64,000 bases of DNA from assembly GCA_965222895.1 (NCBI GenBank), contig CBDCVB010000001.1, forward strand, positions 744,001 through 808,000. Reading direction: 5' to 3'. Below the pieces are notes generated by a model, which did no database searches, was not told where the DNA came from, and saw only the letters and a program-made list of their open reading frames with translations. This document shows, piece by piece, positions 8,413-15,382 of this stretch; within the stretch, counting starts at the first letter, position 1; every line of letters begins with the position of its first letter. This DNA is from Bin87 sp965222895. Lineage in GTDB: Bacteria > Chloroflexota > Dehalococcoidia > Lucifugimonadales > UBA3495. A program made the position numbers and the translations under genes.

Positions 8413-10080
8413 ATGTCCATCGACGTTGCCACCGCTATTGCCCGCATTTTGAAGCAGGAGGGGGTGGAGTGGGTTTCCACTTTTCCCGTTTGCCGCATTA
8501 ATAACGCCCTGGGACGCGAGGGCGTGCCCATGATTATGATGCGCGACGACCGTTACGCCGTGGCGCTGGCCGACGCTTACTCTCGGGTTACTGCCGGCGA
8601 GCGCATTGGCGTGTGCACCGTGCAGGGCGGCGTGAACGGCGCCGGTTTGCAGTACTCCTATCCTGGCCTGGCGCAAGCGTTCGAGGATAATTCGCCGATG
8701 CTGTGCATCACCGACGGCGTGCCGGCGGGCAGCACCGAGAATACACTGTTCGACGTAACCACCAGCCTGAAGACCGTTACCAAGTGGTTCGGGTATATCG
8801 ACCGGCCCGAACGCGTGCCCGAGTTCATGCGCCGCGCCTTCACCATGCTGCGCAGCGGCCGACCTGGTCCGGTGGTGCTGGCAGTGCCCAACGCCGCCGG
8901 CATCTACGACGAAACCGTGGACCCTTACACGCCGCCCAAGGGCTGGAAGTCCGCACCGGACCCGTCCGACGTCGCCACCGCCGTCGAGCTCATTATGGGC
9001 GCGCAGAATCCGCTCATCTATGCCGGTGAGGGGGTCATCTACGCGGGCGCGTCTGCCGAGCTGACGGCGCTGGCGGAGCTGACCAACACGCCGGTCATCA
9101 CCACACTGAAGGCCAAGGGCGCGTTTCCGGAGAACCACCCGCTCTTCGTCGGCGTGCGTGGCGAACATCCGGCTGAATACCTGCACAAAAGCGATGTCAT
9201 CCTTGCCGTCGGTTCCAGCCTGTCGCCCGGCCGATTCACCCACGGCATCCCCAACGCCCCCGGCAAAACCATCATCCAGTGCAACCTGGACGAGTTCTAC
9301 GTCAACCGCATCTACCCGACCCATCACGCCCTGATTGGCGACGCAAAATTCACCCTACAGGCGCTGACCGACGAGGTGTCGCGCCGCACGTCGGGCGCTG
9401 GGCGTCCGGCCAATGGAGTGGTTGCCGAAGTCAGGGCCGCCCGCGACGCCGGCCTGGCTCAGTATCGGGAGGTGATGGTTTCCGACGACACGCCGATTAA
9501 CCCGTACCGGGTGTATGGCGACATGATGAAGGTGCTGGACCCGCACAATTCGTTCGTAACCCACGATTCGGGCAACACGCGCGACCAGTTGAGCACAGTG
9601 TACGACACGCTGATTCCGCGCGGTTTCCTGGGCTGGGGCAACATTTCAACGCTGGGCTTTGGTCTGGCCGCGGCTTTATCGGCCAAACTCGCCTTCCCGG
9701 AGCGGCAGAGCGTGGCCGTTACCGGCGACGCCGGCGTTGGTTATATGCTTGGCAACCTGGAAGTGCCGGTGCGACAGAACATTGGGATTACCGTGGCCCA
9801 TATCAGCAACGGTGGTTTCGCCGGGTATGGCCCCGGCTTCTGGGGCGATGGCCATGACCCGTACACGCACCGGGTGCTGGGGCCGGAAGACCTCGATATG
9901 TCCCGAGTGGCGGGCGAACTGGGCCTGCACTCCGAACGGGTCACGGAGCCGTCGGACGTGATTCCCGCGTTGCGCCGCGCCCTGTCCGCTAACGATGCCG
10001 GACAACCTTCCTACATCGAGTTCATCTGCAGTCAATACCCAATCTACGGCGGCTTTGTACCCAGCCATGTAGCGCACTAA
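8413..10080 (+). CDS. Thiamine-pyrophosphate enzyme (acetolactate-synthase-like), catalytic Glu replaced by Asp
   Basis: A 555-residue TPP enzyme with three domains: N-terminal pyrimidine-binding, central (about 190-330) and C-terminal PP-binding with GDAGVGYMLGN...ISNGG, the GDG-N30-N-type metal and diphosphate motif. The conserved RHEQ-type motif that supplies the glutamate activating the cofactor reads RDDRYAV, so the key position is D46. Asp is unusual there, though glyoxylate carboligase shows the Glu can be dispensable. ATG 8413 follows ACGAGGT. Candidates include sulfoacetaldehyde acetyltransferase-like or decarboxylase activities; no small regulatory subunit lies nearby. Divergent from the type IIG gene. 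Confidence 0.85.
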   Translation: MSIDVATAIARILKQEGVEWVSTFPVCRINNALGREGVPMIMMRDDRYAVALADAYSRVTAGERIGVCTVQGGVNGAGLQYSYPGLAQAFEDNSPMLCITDGVPAGSTENTLFDVTTSLKTVTKWFGYIDRPERVPEFMRRAFTMLRSGRPGPVVLAVPNAAGIYDETVDPYTPPKGWKSAPDPSDVATAVELIMGAQNPLIYAGEGVIYAGASAELTALAELTNTPVITTLKAKGAFPENHPLFVGVRGEHPAEYLHKSDVILAVGSSLSPGRFTHGIPNAPGKTIIQCNLDEFYVNRIYPTHHALIGDAKFTLQALTDEVSRRTSGAGRPANGVVAEVRAARDAGLAQYREVMVSDDTPINPYRVYGDMMKVLDPHNSFVTHDSGNTRDQLSTVYDTLIPRGFLGWGNISTLGFGLAAALSAKLAFPERQSVAVTGDAGVGYMLGNLEVPVRQNIGITVAHISNGGFAGYGPGFWGDGHDPYTHRVLGPEDLDMSRVAGELGLHSERVTEPSDVIPALRRALSANDAGQPSYIEFICSQYPIYGGFVPSHVAH

Positions 10081-10110
10081 CTACTCTGTCGTTACACATC
10101 AGGATGAATC

Positions 10111-10122
10111 TTGACACGTCAA
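10111..10122. promoter_or_regulatory. Possible operator upstream of toxin-antitoxin pair
   Basis: TTGAC-AC-GTCAA, an inverted repeat with 5-bp arms, 48 bases before the antitoxin start. Toxin-antitoxin operons are usually autorepressed through such sites. The short arms make chance occurrence plausible. Confidence 0.25.
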
Positions 10123-10169
10123 TTCACAATGGCTTAGCCTGACTATACACACTAGGCGAGGAATCTGAA

Positions 10170-10397
10170 ATGGTCGCACCGCGTGAGAAATTTTCCAGCC
10201 AGGCCTCTCCTGAATTGCTGGCCGAGATGCGCGCAATAGCCAACGAACAGGGCCGTTATTTTCAAGCCGTCCTGGAAGATGCGATGCGGCTGTATATCGA
10301 AACCGGCAAGCGGGAGCGTGTTCGCCCTGAGGTAATGGCCCACTACCGGGCCAGCGTCGAGAAACACCGTCACCTCTATGAATTATTGGCCCAATGA
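10170..10397 (+). CDS. Antitoxin of a Doc-type toxin-antitoxin pair
   Basis: A 75-residue protein with a short beta-helix-helix start (EKFSSQASPELLAEMRAIANE) like ribbon-helix-helix DNA-binding antitoxins, followed by a helical tail that would wrap the toxin. ATG 10170 follows GCGAGGA. It overlaps the downstream Doc gene by ATGA (10394-10397), the usual translational coupling that keeps antitoxin in excess. It is not Phd-like in sequence, so the antitoxin class differs from the classical P1 phd/doc pair. The role is inferred from size, position and coupling. Confidence 0.75.
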   Translation: MVAPREKFSSQASPELLAEMRAIANEQGRYFQAVLEDAMRLYIETGKRERVRPEVMAHYRASVEKHRHLYELLAQ

Positions 10398-10771
10398 CCC
10401 GCAACTTCCCGACTGTCCAGGAGGCCGTGGACATACATGATGACTTGACCCGCCAATTTGGTGGCGAATCCGGGCTACGCGACGCCGGCGCGTTGGAGTC
10501 GGCCATAATGCGCCCCCAGATCGGGTACTACGATGGCATCATTGAGGAAGCCGCCGCTCTAATGGAAAGCCTGGCTATGAACCACCCTTTTGTGGACGGT
10601 AACAAGCGGGTCGCCTTTGCCGTTACGGAAATCTTCCTACGCATGAACGGCCACTTCATCGACTGCGACAGCCCGGAAGCCTACAACTACTTCATGGAGC
10701 TGTTCGACACCAACTCCTTCCGCTTCCCCCAACTCTCCAACTGGCTCGCCGAAAAAATGAAGCCGCTATAA
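10394..10771 (+). CDS. doc: Death-on-curing (Fic/Doc) family toxin
   Basis: A 125-residue Fic-fold protein with the Doc signature HPFVDGNKRVAF (residues about 73-84). The Fic motif's GxGR is replaced by GNKR, as in Doc toxins that phosphorylate EF-Tu with inverted ATP geometry instead of AMPylating targets. The length matches Doc (about 126 residues). It follows the antitoxin with a 4-base overlap. All motif residues are intact, so it is probably active. It begins a cluster of toxin and defence genes that extends to 14.1 kb. Confidence 0.9.
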   Translation: MTRNFPTVQEAVDIHDDLTRQFGGESGLRDAGALESAIMRPQIGYYDGIIEEAAALMESLAMNHPFVDGNKRVAFAVTEIFLRMNGHFIDCDSPEAYNYFMELFDTNSFRFPQLSNWLAEKMKPL

Positions 10772-10829
10772 CCCAACGCCAACCACCAAAGCCAAGTCTG
10801 GCTCTCCAACCCTTGCAGTGTGCTCCTTA

Positions 10830-11602
10830 TCACTGAAAGATGTGCTCCCGGTGATAGGCTAGGAAATCCTGATGCGGCGCAAATTTCTCGGGCAGTGCAA
10901 TCGGGCGTCCGTTATAGGAGCCAATGGCGGCGGAGAAAAAATCTCCAGCGGACGCTGCGTGCTTGCGGGAGATGCGAACCGTCATATCATCGTTGATGGG
11001 AAGAGCCCGGAGTCGAACGCCTTGTCGTGCAGTACAGACAGCGACAGGCCATTGCGAGGGTTGGTTCTATTGGACGGGTCCAGTCTCCAAGGGACAATGT
11101 GGCTTGCCACGAGCAGGCTCGGAACGGCAAGCCCGGTGATACAGCATTGCTCGTTGTAAGCGCTTAAAACCGCTGCCCGGAAGAATCGCTGTCCAATACG
11201 TGCTTTGGACTGCACAACCCTGTCCTCGCCGGTTGGTATATCGCCATACTCCGGCAGTGGCGCTTCATTGACCGGTTTCGCCTCAGCCTCTATTGCCATC
11301 AACGCCTGCTCGGACTCGACGGCAAAGTTCTCCCAATCGCTGGTCATCTCGTCCCACATCGCCCGGTCGCTGGCGGAGGCGGCCCTCAAACCGCTGCGGC
11401 CCGTTGAGGTAATCGCCGGGTCCAGGCTGGCGATGTTCCCCATCTTCATAGAAAGAGCCGTCGGCGTCCGCCCAATAGCTGCCGCCACTCGAATAATGTC
11501 AGGATGCCGGGAGCTAATCTTCCCAAAAGGCATCCGGCAATACAACGCAAACGCAACCAGCAACTGCTCGCGGGACCATGGTGTTCGGCTAATCATGGCC
11601 AT
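10830..11602 (-). pseudogene. HNH endonuclease, frameshifted near the C-terminus
   Basis: The intact part gives 206 residues ending QCCITGLAVPSLLVASHIVPW...NPRNGLSLSVLHDKAFDSGLF, the HNH signature (SHIVPW, NPRNGL, LHDKAFD) of the common bacterial HNH family. The frame then stops at 10982. In another frame the expected tail continues as INDDMTVRIS and runs to a stop at 10830. Adding one base at the GGG of 10998-11000 joins the two into a 257-residue protein of normal length. The N-terminal half is a helical specificity-like region. The frame break may be decay or a sequencing error in a short homopolymer. Such HNH proteins are common in defence islands. Confidence 0.8.
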
Positions 11603-11747
11603 AACTAACCTGCATCAAACTGACCTGCTTTAGGTTCGTGCTACAATCGAGAGCAGAATAGACGATAGATGTCTTGCCGCCAGTATGAAGAGCAGCTCTG
11701 TATCGTGATCAACGGACCCACTCACCGGCAAGTAATCTCATCCCCAT

Positions 11748-12149
11748 ATGCGACGGAATATAGAACCCATGCCCAGTCTGAAGATATTCGTGAGCTTCCA
11801 TTTCGACAAGGATAACGACCTCAAAAACAACTTCTTCACGCAGGCCAAGACACTAACACAGCACCGCATCCTAAATTTCTCGCTGCATGAAGCGTATCCG
11901 ACCGAAATCTGGAAAAACAAGGCGCGGACTGCCATCGAAGAATGCGATGTTGTAATCGTCCTGATCGGCCAAGATACCCATAACGCTTCAGGGGTTATTG
12001 TGGAAACGGACATAGCCTGTAGTCTAAACAAGCCTATCATCCAGATTAGGCCGCAACGTAGGCCATATAGCGGGCTAACACGTCTCGGAGAACCCATTAC
12101 GTGGAAGTGGAAGAACATAAACAGGCGGCTAGACGAGGTAGCCGCCTAG
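11748..12149 (+). CDS. TIR-like (MTH538/ThsB-type) domain protein 1
   Basis: A small single-domain protein of 133 residues (126 if the second ATG at 11769 is used, where the fold begins with SLKIFVSFHFDKD). It has the order of MTH538-type TIR-like domains: first strand KIFVSF, an HEAYPTEIW segment, then ECDVVIVLIGQDTHNASGVIVETDIA. The E of VETDIA is a candidate for the catalytic NADase Glu. In Thoeris, ThsB proteins of this family sense phage and make an ADP-ribose-derived signal. No strong ribosome site marks either start. It is convergent with the RipA-type gene and the second TIR-like gene, 220 bases away. Confidence 0.72.
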   Translation: MRRNIEPMPSLKIFVSFHFDKDNDLKNNFFTQAKTLTQHRILNFSLHEAYPTEIWKNKARTAIEECDVVIVLIGQDTHNASGVIVETDIACSLNKPIIQIRPQRRPYSGLTRLGEPITWKWKNINRRLDEVAA

Positions 12150-12229
12150 AAATGTGGCCGGAAACCCCTATTCTCCCCGGGCCGTCGTTTTCTTAACGTC
12201 GATTATCGATGTGATAGTGGGTTATTGAA

Positions 12230-12272
12230 ACGTATTGCATACACTATTATGCCGTATACGACTGTAATACGT
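12230..12272. promoter_or_regulatory. Nested palindrome between the TIR-like genes
   Basis: A 43-bp dyad with outer arms ACGTATT / AATACGT and inner GCATAC / GTATAC elements, in the 219-bp gap between convergent TIR-like 1 and the RipA-family gene. It could be a shared terminator-like structure or a protein-binding site. There is no U-tract. Nothing else was seen in this gap. Confidence 0.3.
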
Positions 12273-12368
12273 CTGCTTGGCGTAGTGCGAAACCCGGCCA
12301 ATTGCTTTCCGGCCAGACTTCTAGGGATAGTACGCTACTGACGGCGTAGTAGTTTGCCTTGCGTGGAT

Positions 12369-12821
12369 TCAACTGAATATCGAATAGGCAACAAGCGCCA
12401 AGAATAGCAAGATGAAAATAACCGGCAAAGTCATTTCAACGTAAGTCAGTTTCCAGTATCGATTGCTTTTCCTGTTCCTTGCTTGTGGATCCCACTCCAG
12501 GGTAAAGAATTGATAAGGTAGTTGCTTCTCCAGATCATGCAGTACTCGAAACTTCTCTGTATTGAGTTGCCGGTAGGAGCGTATCACCACAACCCACGAT
12601 ATGGAAAGCAACACGCCCAGAATTCCCACTATACCCAGCACCAAGCGATCAGGCGCTTCCCCAAAACCGAACCTCATAAGAATCGCGAGGAATGCCACTA
12701 GTCCCACGTGCAGACTAACGAATAGCCGGTTGGCCCCTTCGCGCCTTTGGCTTACACGGTCGGCTAATTCGGCATGGAGCTTGTAGATCTCCAGAAGTTG
12801 ATCTTGTTCTCGATCAGGCAT
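12369..12821 (-). CDS. RipA-family-like three-helix membrane protein, coupled to a TIR-like gene
   Basis: A 150-residue membrane protein. A polar helix (residues 5-30) leads to hydrophobic helices at about 33-50, 58-80 and 130-149. Between the second and third is the cytoplasmic segment RSYRQLNTEKFRVLHDLEKQLP, which I recognise from the family named after Francisella RipA, an octameric cytoplasmic-membrane protein. The start ATG 12821 shares its A with the TAA of the upstream TIR-like gene (TAATG), so the two are translationally coupled. A longer frame from 12866 exists but overlaps the TIR gene. By context it is probably the membrane effector of a TIR-signalling defence pair. Family recognition is from memory. 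Confidence 0.7.
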   Translation of the reverse strand: MPDREQDQLLEIYKLHAELADRVSQRREGANRLFVSLHVGLVAFLAILMRFGFGEAPDRLVLGIVGILGVLLSISWVVVIRSYRQLNTEKFRVLHDLEKQLPYQFFTLEWDPQARNRKSNRYWKLTYVEMTLPVIFILLFLALVAYSIFS

Positions 12822-13231
12822 TATCCAAGGTCCCGAATTGCCTTGACGATGCTTTCGGTGTTCCACCCAACAATTGCATCAGCGGCCCCTCGGACTCGTT
12901 CAGATATTCGCTCGTTTCCCCGCGGTCGAATCGCTATGATTGGCTTAGGGTGCCTGAATCCACTCAAGGCTAACTCGATCTCTATGTCGATCCACTTGCT
13001 GTAAGTAGCATAGACACCGGCCACAACAAGAATAACATGGCAAAGTGCCATATGATTACGTATCGCTTGACGTAACTGTGCGTCGGTCGCTGCTCGGTGA
13101 ATTGGGTCACCCGGAGGAACCGAGTAGTCCTTGAACGCGAAATAGCGCCTCTTATCTAATAGACTGACCAGTCGATCATATTGGTCAGCGTAGCTCCACG
13201 AATGGCTAATGAACAAATTGTAAGTCTTCAC
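12821..13231 (-). CDS. TIR-like (MTH538/ThsB-type) domain protein 2
   Basis: A 136-residue TIR-like protein reading (M)KTYNLFISHSWSYADQYDRL, DYSVPPGDPIH, CHVILVVAGVYATYSKWIDIEIELA and PIIAIRPRG. These are the four core elements of the MTH538/ThsB family, with a Glu pair in IDIEIE as candidate catalytic residues. GTG 13231 is chosen because GGGAG lies 7 bases upstream and the fold begins there; the open frame extends to an ATG at 13312 through Trp/Arg-rich sequence unlike the family. The GTG overlaps the TGA that ends a decayed methylase frame. Its stop overlaps the RipA-like start. It belongs to a different subfamily from the TIR-like gene at 11.7 kb. Confidence 0.75.
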   Translation of the reverse strand: MKTYNLFISHSWSYADQYDRLVSLLDKRRYFAFKDYSVPPGDPIHRAATDAQLRQAIRNHMALCHVILVVAGVYATYSKWIDIEIELALSGFRHPKPIIAIRPRGNERISERVRGAADAIVGWNTESIVKAIRDLG

Positions 13232-13487
13232 AAGTACGCTCCCAGCAGACGCTGCTGCCTCTGCGGATAGTCCTCGCTGGCGGGGAACCCAGCGCCAAGA
13301 ATGCCGGTTCATCGCCGTCTAGGGTGGTATTCTCATTGTTGTGCAGATAGGTATCGAGGCAGTCCACGTCTTAATCAATGCCGGCAATAACGTAGCCGCC
13401 GGCATCCAGCAGGCCTCGTGTGGTGCCTCCGGCTCCGCAGTAGAAATCGACTGCTAGGAACTTGGGGGTATCAGTGAAGTTTGGCAT
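13228..13487 (-). pseudogene. Truncated C5 cytosine methyltransferase relic
   Basis: The frame from ATG 13487 gives MPNFTDTPKFLAVDFYCGAGG then TTRGLLDAGGYVIAGID, the SAM-binding motif I of C5 DNA methyltransferases (FCGAGG-like). An in-frame TAA at 13371-13373 interrupts it, after which DVDCLDTYLHNNENTTLDGDEP continues. A further frameshift leads to SEDYPQRQQRLLGAYL and a TGA at 13228 that overlaps the start of the TIR-like gene. About 86 codons remain of a normally 300-400 residue enzyme, and catalytic motif IV is absent. It is a relic of a restriction-modification or solitary methylase gene at the edge of the TIR module. Confidence 0.75.
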
Positions 13488-13492
13488 GGCCG

Positions 13493-13849
13493 CTAGGCGA
13501 TGGCAAGGCCGAGGTCTCTGGCGGCGGTTTCCTGCTGCTCGTCCAGCGTTATGAAGACCAGGCTAGGGATCAGCTTGGCGAAAAAGCGTGCAGTGGCAAG
13601 GTGCCATAAGCGAACAGGCTCTAAATGTGCAACCGCCAGGACGGTCCCCATTTCAGCGTCCAAGCAGCGGTTGGGCATAATCCATCTGATGCTTGATATC
13701 GAACTAATGTCGAAGTACTCTCCCTCGCGCTTAAAGGCAGCGCGCATCTCTGCTTCAAGCAGGTTTGACGACATAAGATGCTGAAAGGTGTCGAGACGCC
13801 GCCGAACGGGGGTCCCGGCCGGCTCCTCCCCGAACGTGATGGGTATCAC
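13493..13849 (-). CDS. PIN-domain VapC-like toxin, degenerate start and active site
   Basis: A 118-residue C-terminal-complete PIN domain: SSNLLEAEMRAAF (acidic Glu), LWHLATARFFAKL and FITLDEQQ (Asp). The first strand with the essential Asp, AYVDTTAVIPI, is encoded in frame but lies upstream of the first usable start (GTG 13849). The open frame reaches 13897 without ATG, GTG or TTG, and an ATA sits where a start might have been. The usual DLWH acid is Arg here (VRLWH). Both changes suggest an inactivated toxin, unless a non-standard start is used. It follows the antitoxin at 13904-14119. RNA-cleaving VapC proteins need four acids; at best two or three remain. Confidence 0.65.
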   Translation of the reverse strand: MIPITFGEEPAGTPVRRRLDTFQHLMSSNLLEAEMRAAFKREGEYFDISSISSIRWIMPNRCLDAEMGTVLAVAHLEPVRLWHLATARFFAKLIPSLVFITLDEQQETAARDLGLAIA

Positions 13850-13903
13850 TGCGGTCGTATCGACATACGCAACTAACGGACGTTGCGACGGCCTTATCGG
13901 CCT

Positions 13904-14119
13904 CTAGCTTCGAGCTTCGATAAATCGTGCCAAAGCACCGGGTACATACGCTATAGGGCGCAAGCTTTCGCGTGGGCCGTCACCACCTACCAGGATACCC
14001 TGAGCGTGGAGTTCCACAAGCCGATCTTCCAGCTCCTGGAACTCCGCTGCCCGGTGTTCTGGCACTTGGGCGGTGGTGTTTTCCGACTCATTTTCGTCGT
14101 TGTGCTTTTCGTTGCTCAT
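13904..14119 (-). CDS. Antitoxin paired with the PIN-domain gene
   Basis: A 71-residue acidic-to-basic protein: a polar disordered start, then AAEFQELEDRLVELHAQGILVGGDGPRESL..VPGALARFIEARS. The ILVGGDGP..L and ALARFIEAR elements are typical of short antitoxins encoded just before PIN toxins. ATG 14119 follows GAGG at 9 bases. It ends 55 bases before the first usable toxin start. If the toxin is dead this antitoxin may be retained only as a relic or for cross-neutralisation. Confidence 0.65.
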   Translation of the reverse strand: MSNEKHNDENESENTTAQVPEHRAAEFQELEDRLVELHAQGILVGGDGPRESLRPIAYVPGALARFIEARS

Positions 14120-14145
14120 AGCTTAACCTCGATAGGATTTCATCC

Positions 14146-14943
14146 CTACCCCAAAAACTCCTCCACTAGCCCCACGAACCGCTCCGTGGCTTCCAGCTCC
14201 GGGTGGTGGCCGCAGTTTTCGATAATCTCCAGACGGCTGCCGGGGATGCGGCGGTGGTATTCCTGCCCGGCGGCGACGGGGACGATGGCGTCCTGCGCGC
14301 CCCAGACGAGCAGCGTAGGGATACGCTCCAGCCGGTAAACCTGGTGTACGAGGCCCGGGTCGTGCATATAGGGTCGCCAGGAAACGCGGCAGGTGCCCTC
14401 CATGGCAATCTCCCAGCGTTCCAGCAGGTCTTCGTCGGGCTCGGCGGGGCAGATGTCCCGGTACTCCGGGGTGCCATCGGGGTCCAGCAGGGAAGCCTGG
14501 ATAAACAACGGCGGTGTCACCTCGAACATATCAAAGATTTGGCCGCCCGGTGGACGGATGCCGCCAGCGCCAACCAGAATCAGCTTACGGAACTGCTGCG
14601 GGCACATGGTTGCCAACTCGGCGGCCAGCCAGCCGCCCAGGGAGAATCCCATCAGGTCGGCGCCTTCCAGTCCCAGCTTGTCGAAGGCGCCCAGATACCA
14701 GATGGCCATATCGTGCATTTTCATCGACCAGTCCAGCTGATCCGACTGGCCAAAGCCAGGATGGGACGGAACGTGCACGGTGTGGTTTTGCGCCAGCGCG
14801 CGGTGGTAGTTGAGCCAACCGGGATGCCCCAGCTCGTCATGCAGAATGACCAGCGGACGGCCACTGCCGCCCGTAATGACCTCCACGTGGGAACCTGATA
14901 TTTCGGTAATGCTGGACGTCCAGGGTTGAGTTGAAGTTGTCAT
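14146..14943 (-). CDS. Alpha/beta hydrolase
   Basis: A 265-residue alpha/beta hydrolase. The oxyanion-loop region PLVILHDELGHPGW replaces the usual HG, the nucleophile elbow is GFSLGG (Ser), the acid is in LLVWGAQDAIVP (Asp) and the base is His in CGHHPELE. Length and order fit the C-C-bond hydrolase, esterase and haloperoxidase group; the substrate is not predictable. ATG 14943 follows AGGAC; a TTG at 14952 is the alternative. It lies just upstream, in opposite direction of the island genes' context, of no obvious partner and looks like housekeeping or catabolic cargo. Confidence 0.85.
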   Translation of the reverse strand: MTTSTQPWTSSITEISGSHVEVITGGSGRPLVILHDELGHPGWLNYHRALAQNHTVHVPSHPGFGQSDQLDWSMKMHDMAIWYLGAFDKLGLEGADLMGFSLGGWLAAELATMCPQQFRKLILVGAGGIRPPGGQIFDMFEVTPPLFIQASLLDPDGTPEYRDICPAEPDEDLLERWEIAMEGTCRVSWRPYMHDPGLVHQVYRLERIPTLLVWGAQDAIVPVAAGQEYHRRIPGSRLEIIENCGHHPELEATERFVGLVEEFLG

Positions 14944-15058
14944 CGTAAGCAAGTCCTGTGTCGGGAAGTCATGTGTTTGGAGTGTGAATCAGGCCGCACG
15001 CCCTGGGCTACGCCGGGCGCGGTAGCGGCATCCGGGGGACGGCCCAAAGGAGCAGAGC

Positions 15059-15133
15059 TGGAGCGGGTGATGGGATTCGAACCCACGACTTTTTGCTTGG
15101 GAAGCAAACACTCTACCACTGAGTTACACCCGC
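15059..15133 (-). tRNA. tRNA-Gly (anticodon CCC)
   Basis: The reverse strand folds as a cloverleaf. The acceptor stem is GCGGGTG / CACCCGC, the D arm contains AACTCAGTGGTAGAGT, and the anticodon stem TTTGC / GCAAA surrounds loop TTCCCAA, giving anticodon CCC. The T arm GTGGGTTCGAATCCCA follows. The discriminator is U and CCA is encoded (15059-15061). It sits about 250 bases downstream of the phage portal gene, and tRNA genes are frequent phage integration sites. No second att copy was found. Confidence 0.95.
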
Positions 15134-15202
15134 CGATGGGCAGTTCTTGTTAGGGTCAGTTTAGCAAGGCAACCGGCTGATAGCAACTGGACCGGGCGTT
15201 GA

Positions 15203-15337
15203 GGCAGCGTTCCGGATTAGGTGGTTTCCTTTCTCGTCATTCCGGCGCAAGCAGGAATCCAGGAAAGCCTCAATCAGAAAAATCCTGTCTATCCTGTTCA
15301 TCCATGCAAAAAAACCCACCTAATCCGGAACGCTGCC
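15203..15337. repeat. 135-bp element bounded by 22-bp perfect inverted repeats
   Basis: The 22 bases at 15203-15224 recur exactly, inverted, at 15316-15337 (arms begin GGCAGCGTTCCGG). The interior holds two dispersed repeat types: a CATTCC..GCAAGC..GGAATCCAGG unit near 15238-15263 and a CCTGTCTATCCTGTTCATCC unit near 15284-15304. It lies between tRNA-Gly and the portal gene. It resembles a small non-autonomous element, or a long hairpin terminating the portal transcript. Confidence 0.7.
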
Positions 15338-15382
15338 GGGCTTTTCCCAGGTGCGAGCATCAGGGGCCGCCGGGTCGAACCG

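Noticed and set aside
10394..10771. Could the Doc-like protein be a Fic AMPylase?
   Set aside because: The motif is HPFVDGNKR rather than HPFxxGNGR, which places it in the Doc group.
15059..15337. tRNA-Gly as a phage attachment site
   Set aside because: No second copy of the tRNA 3' end and no integrase were found in the window.
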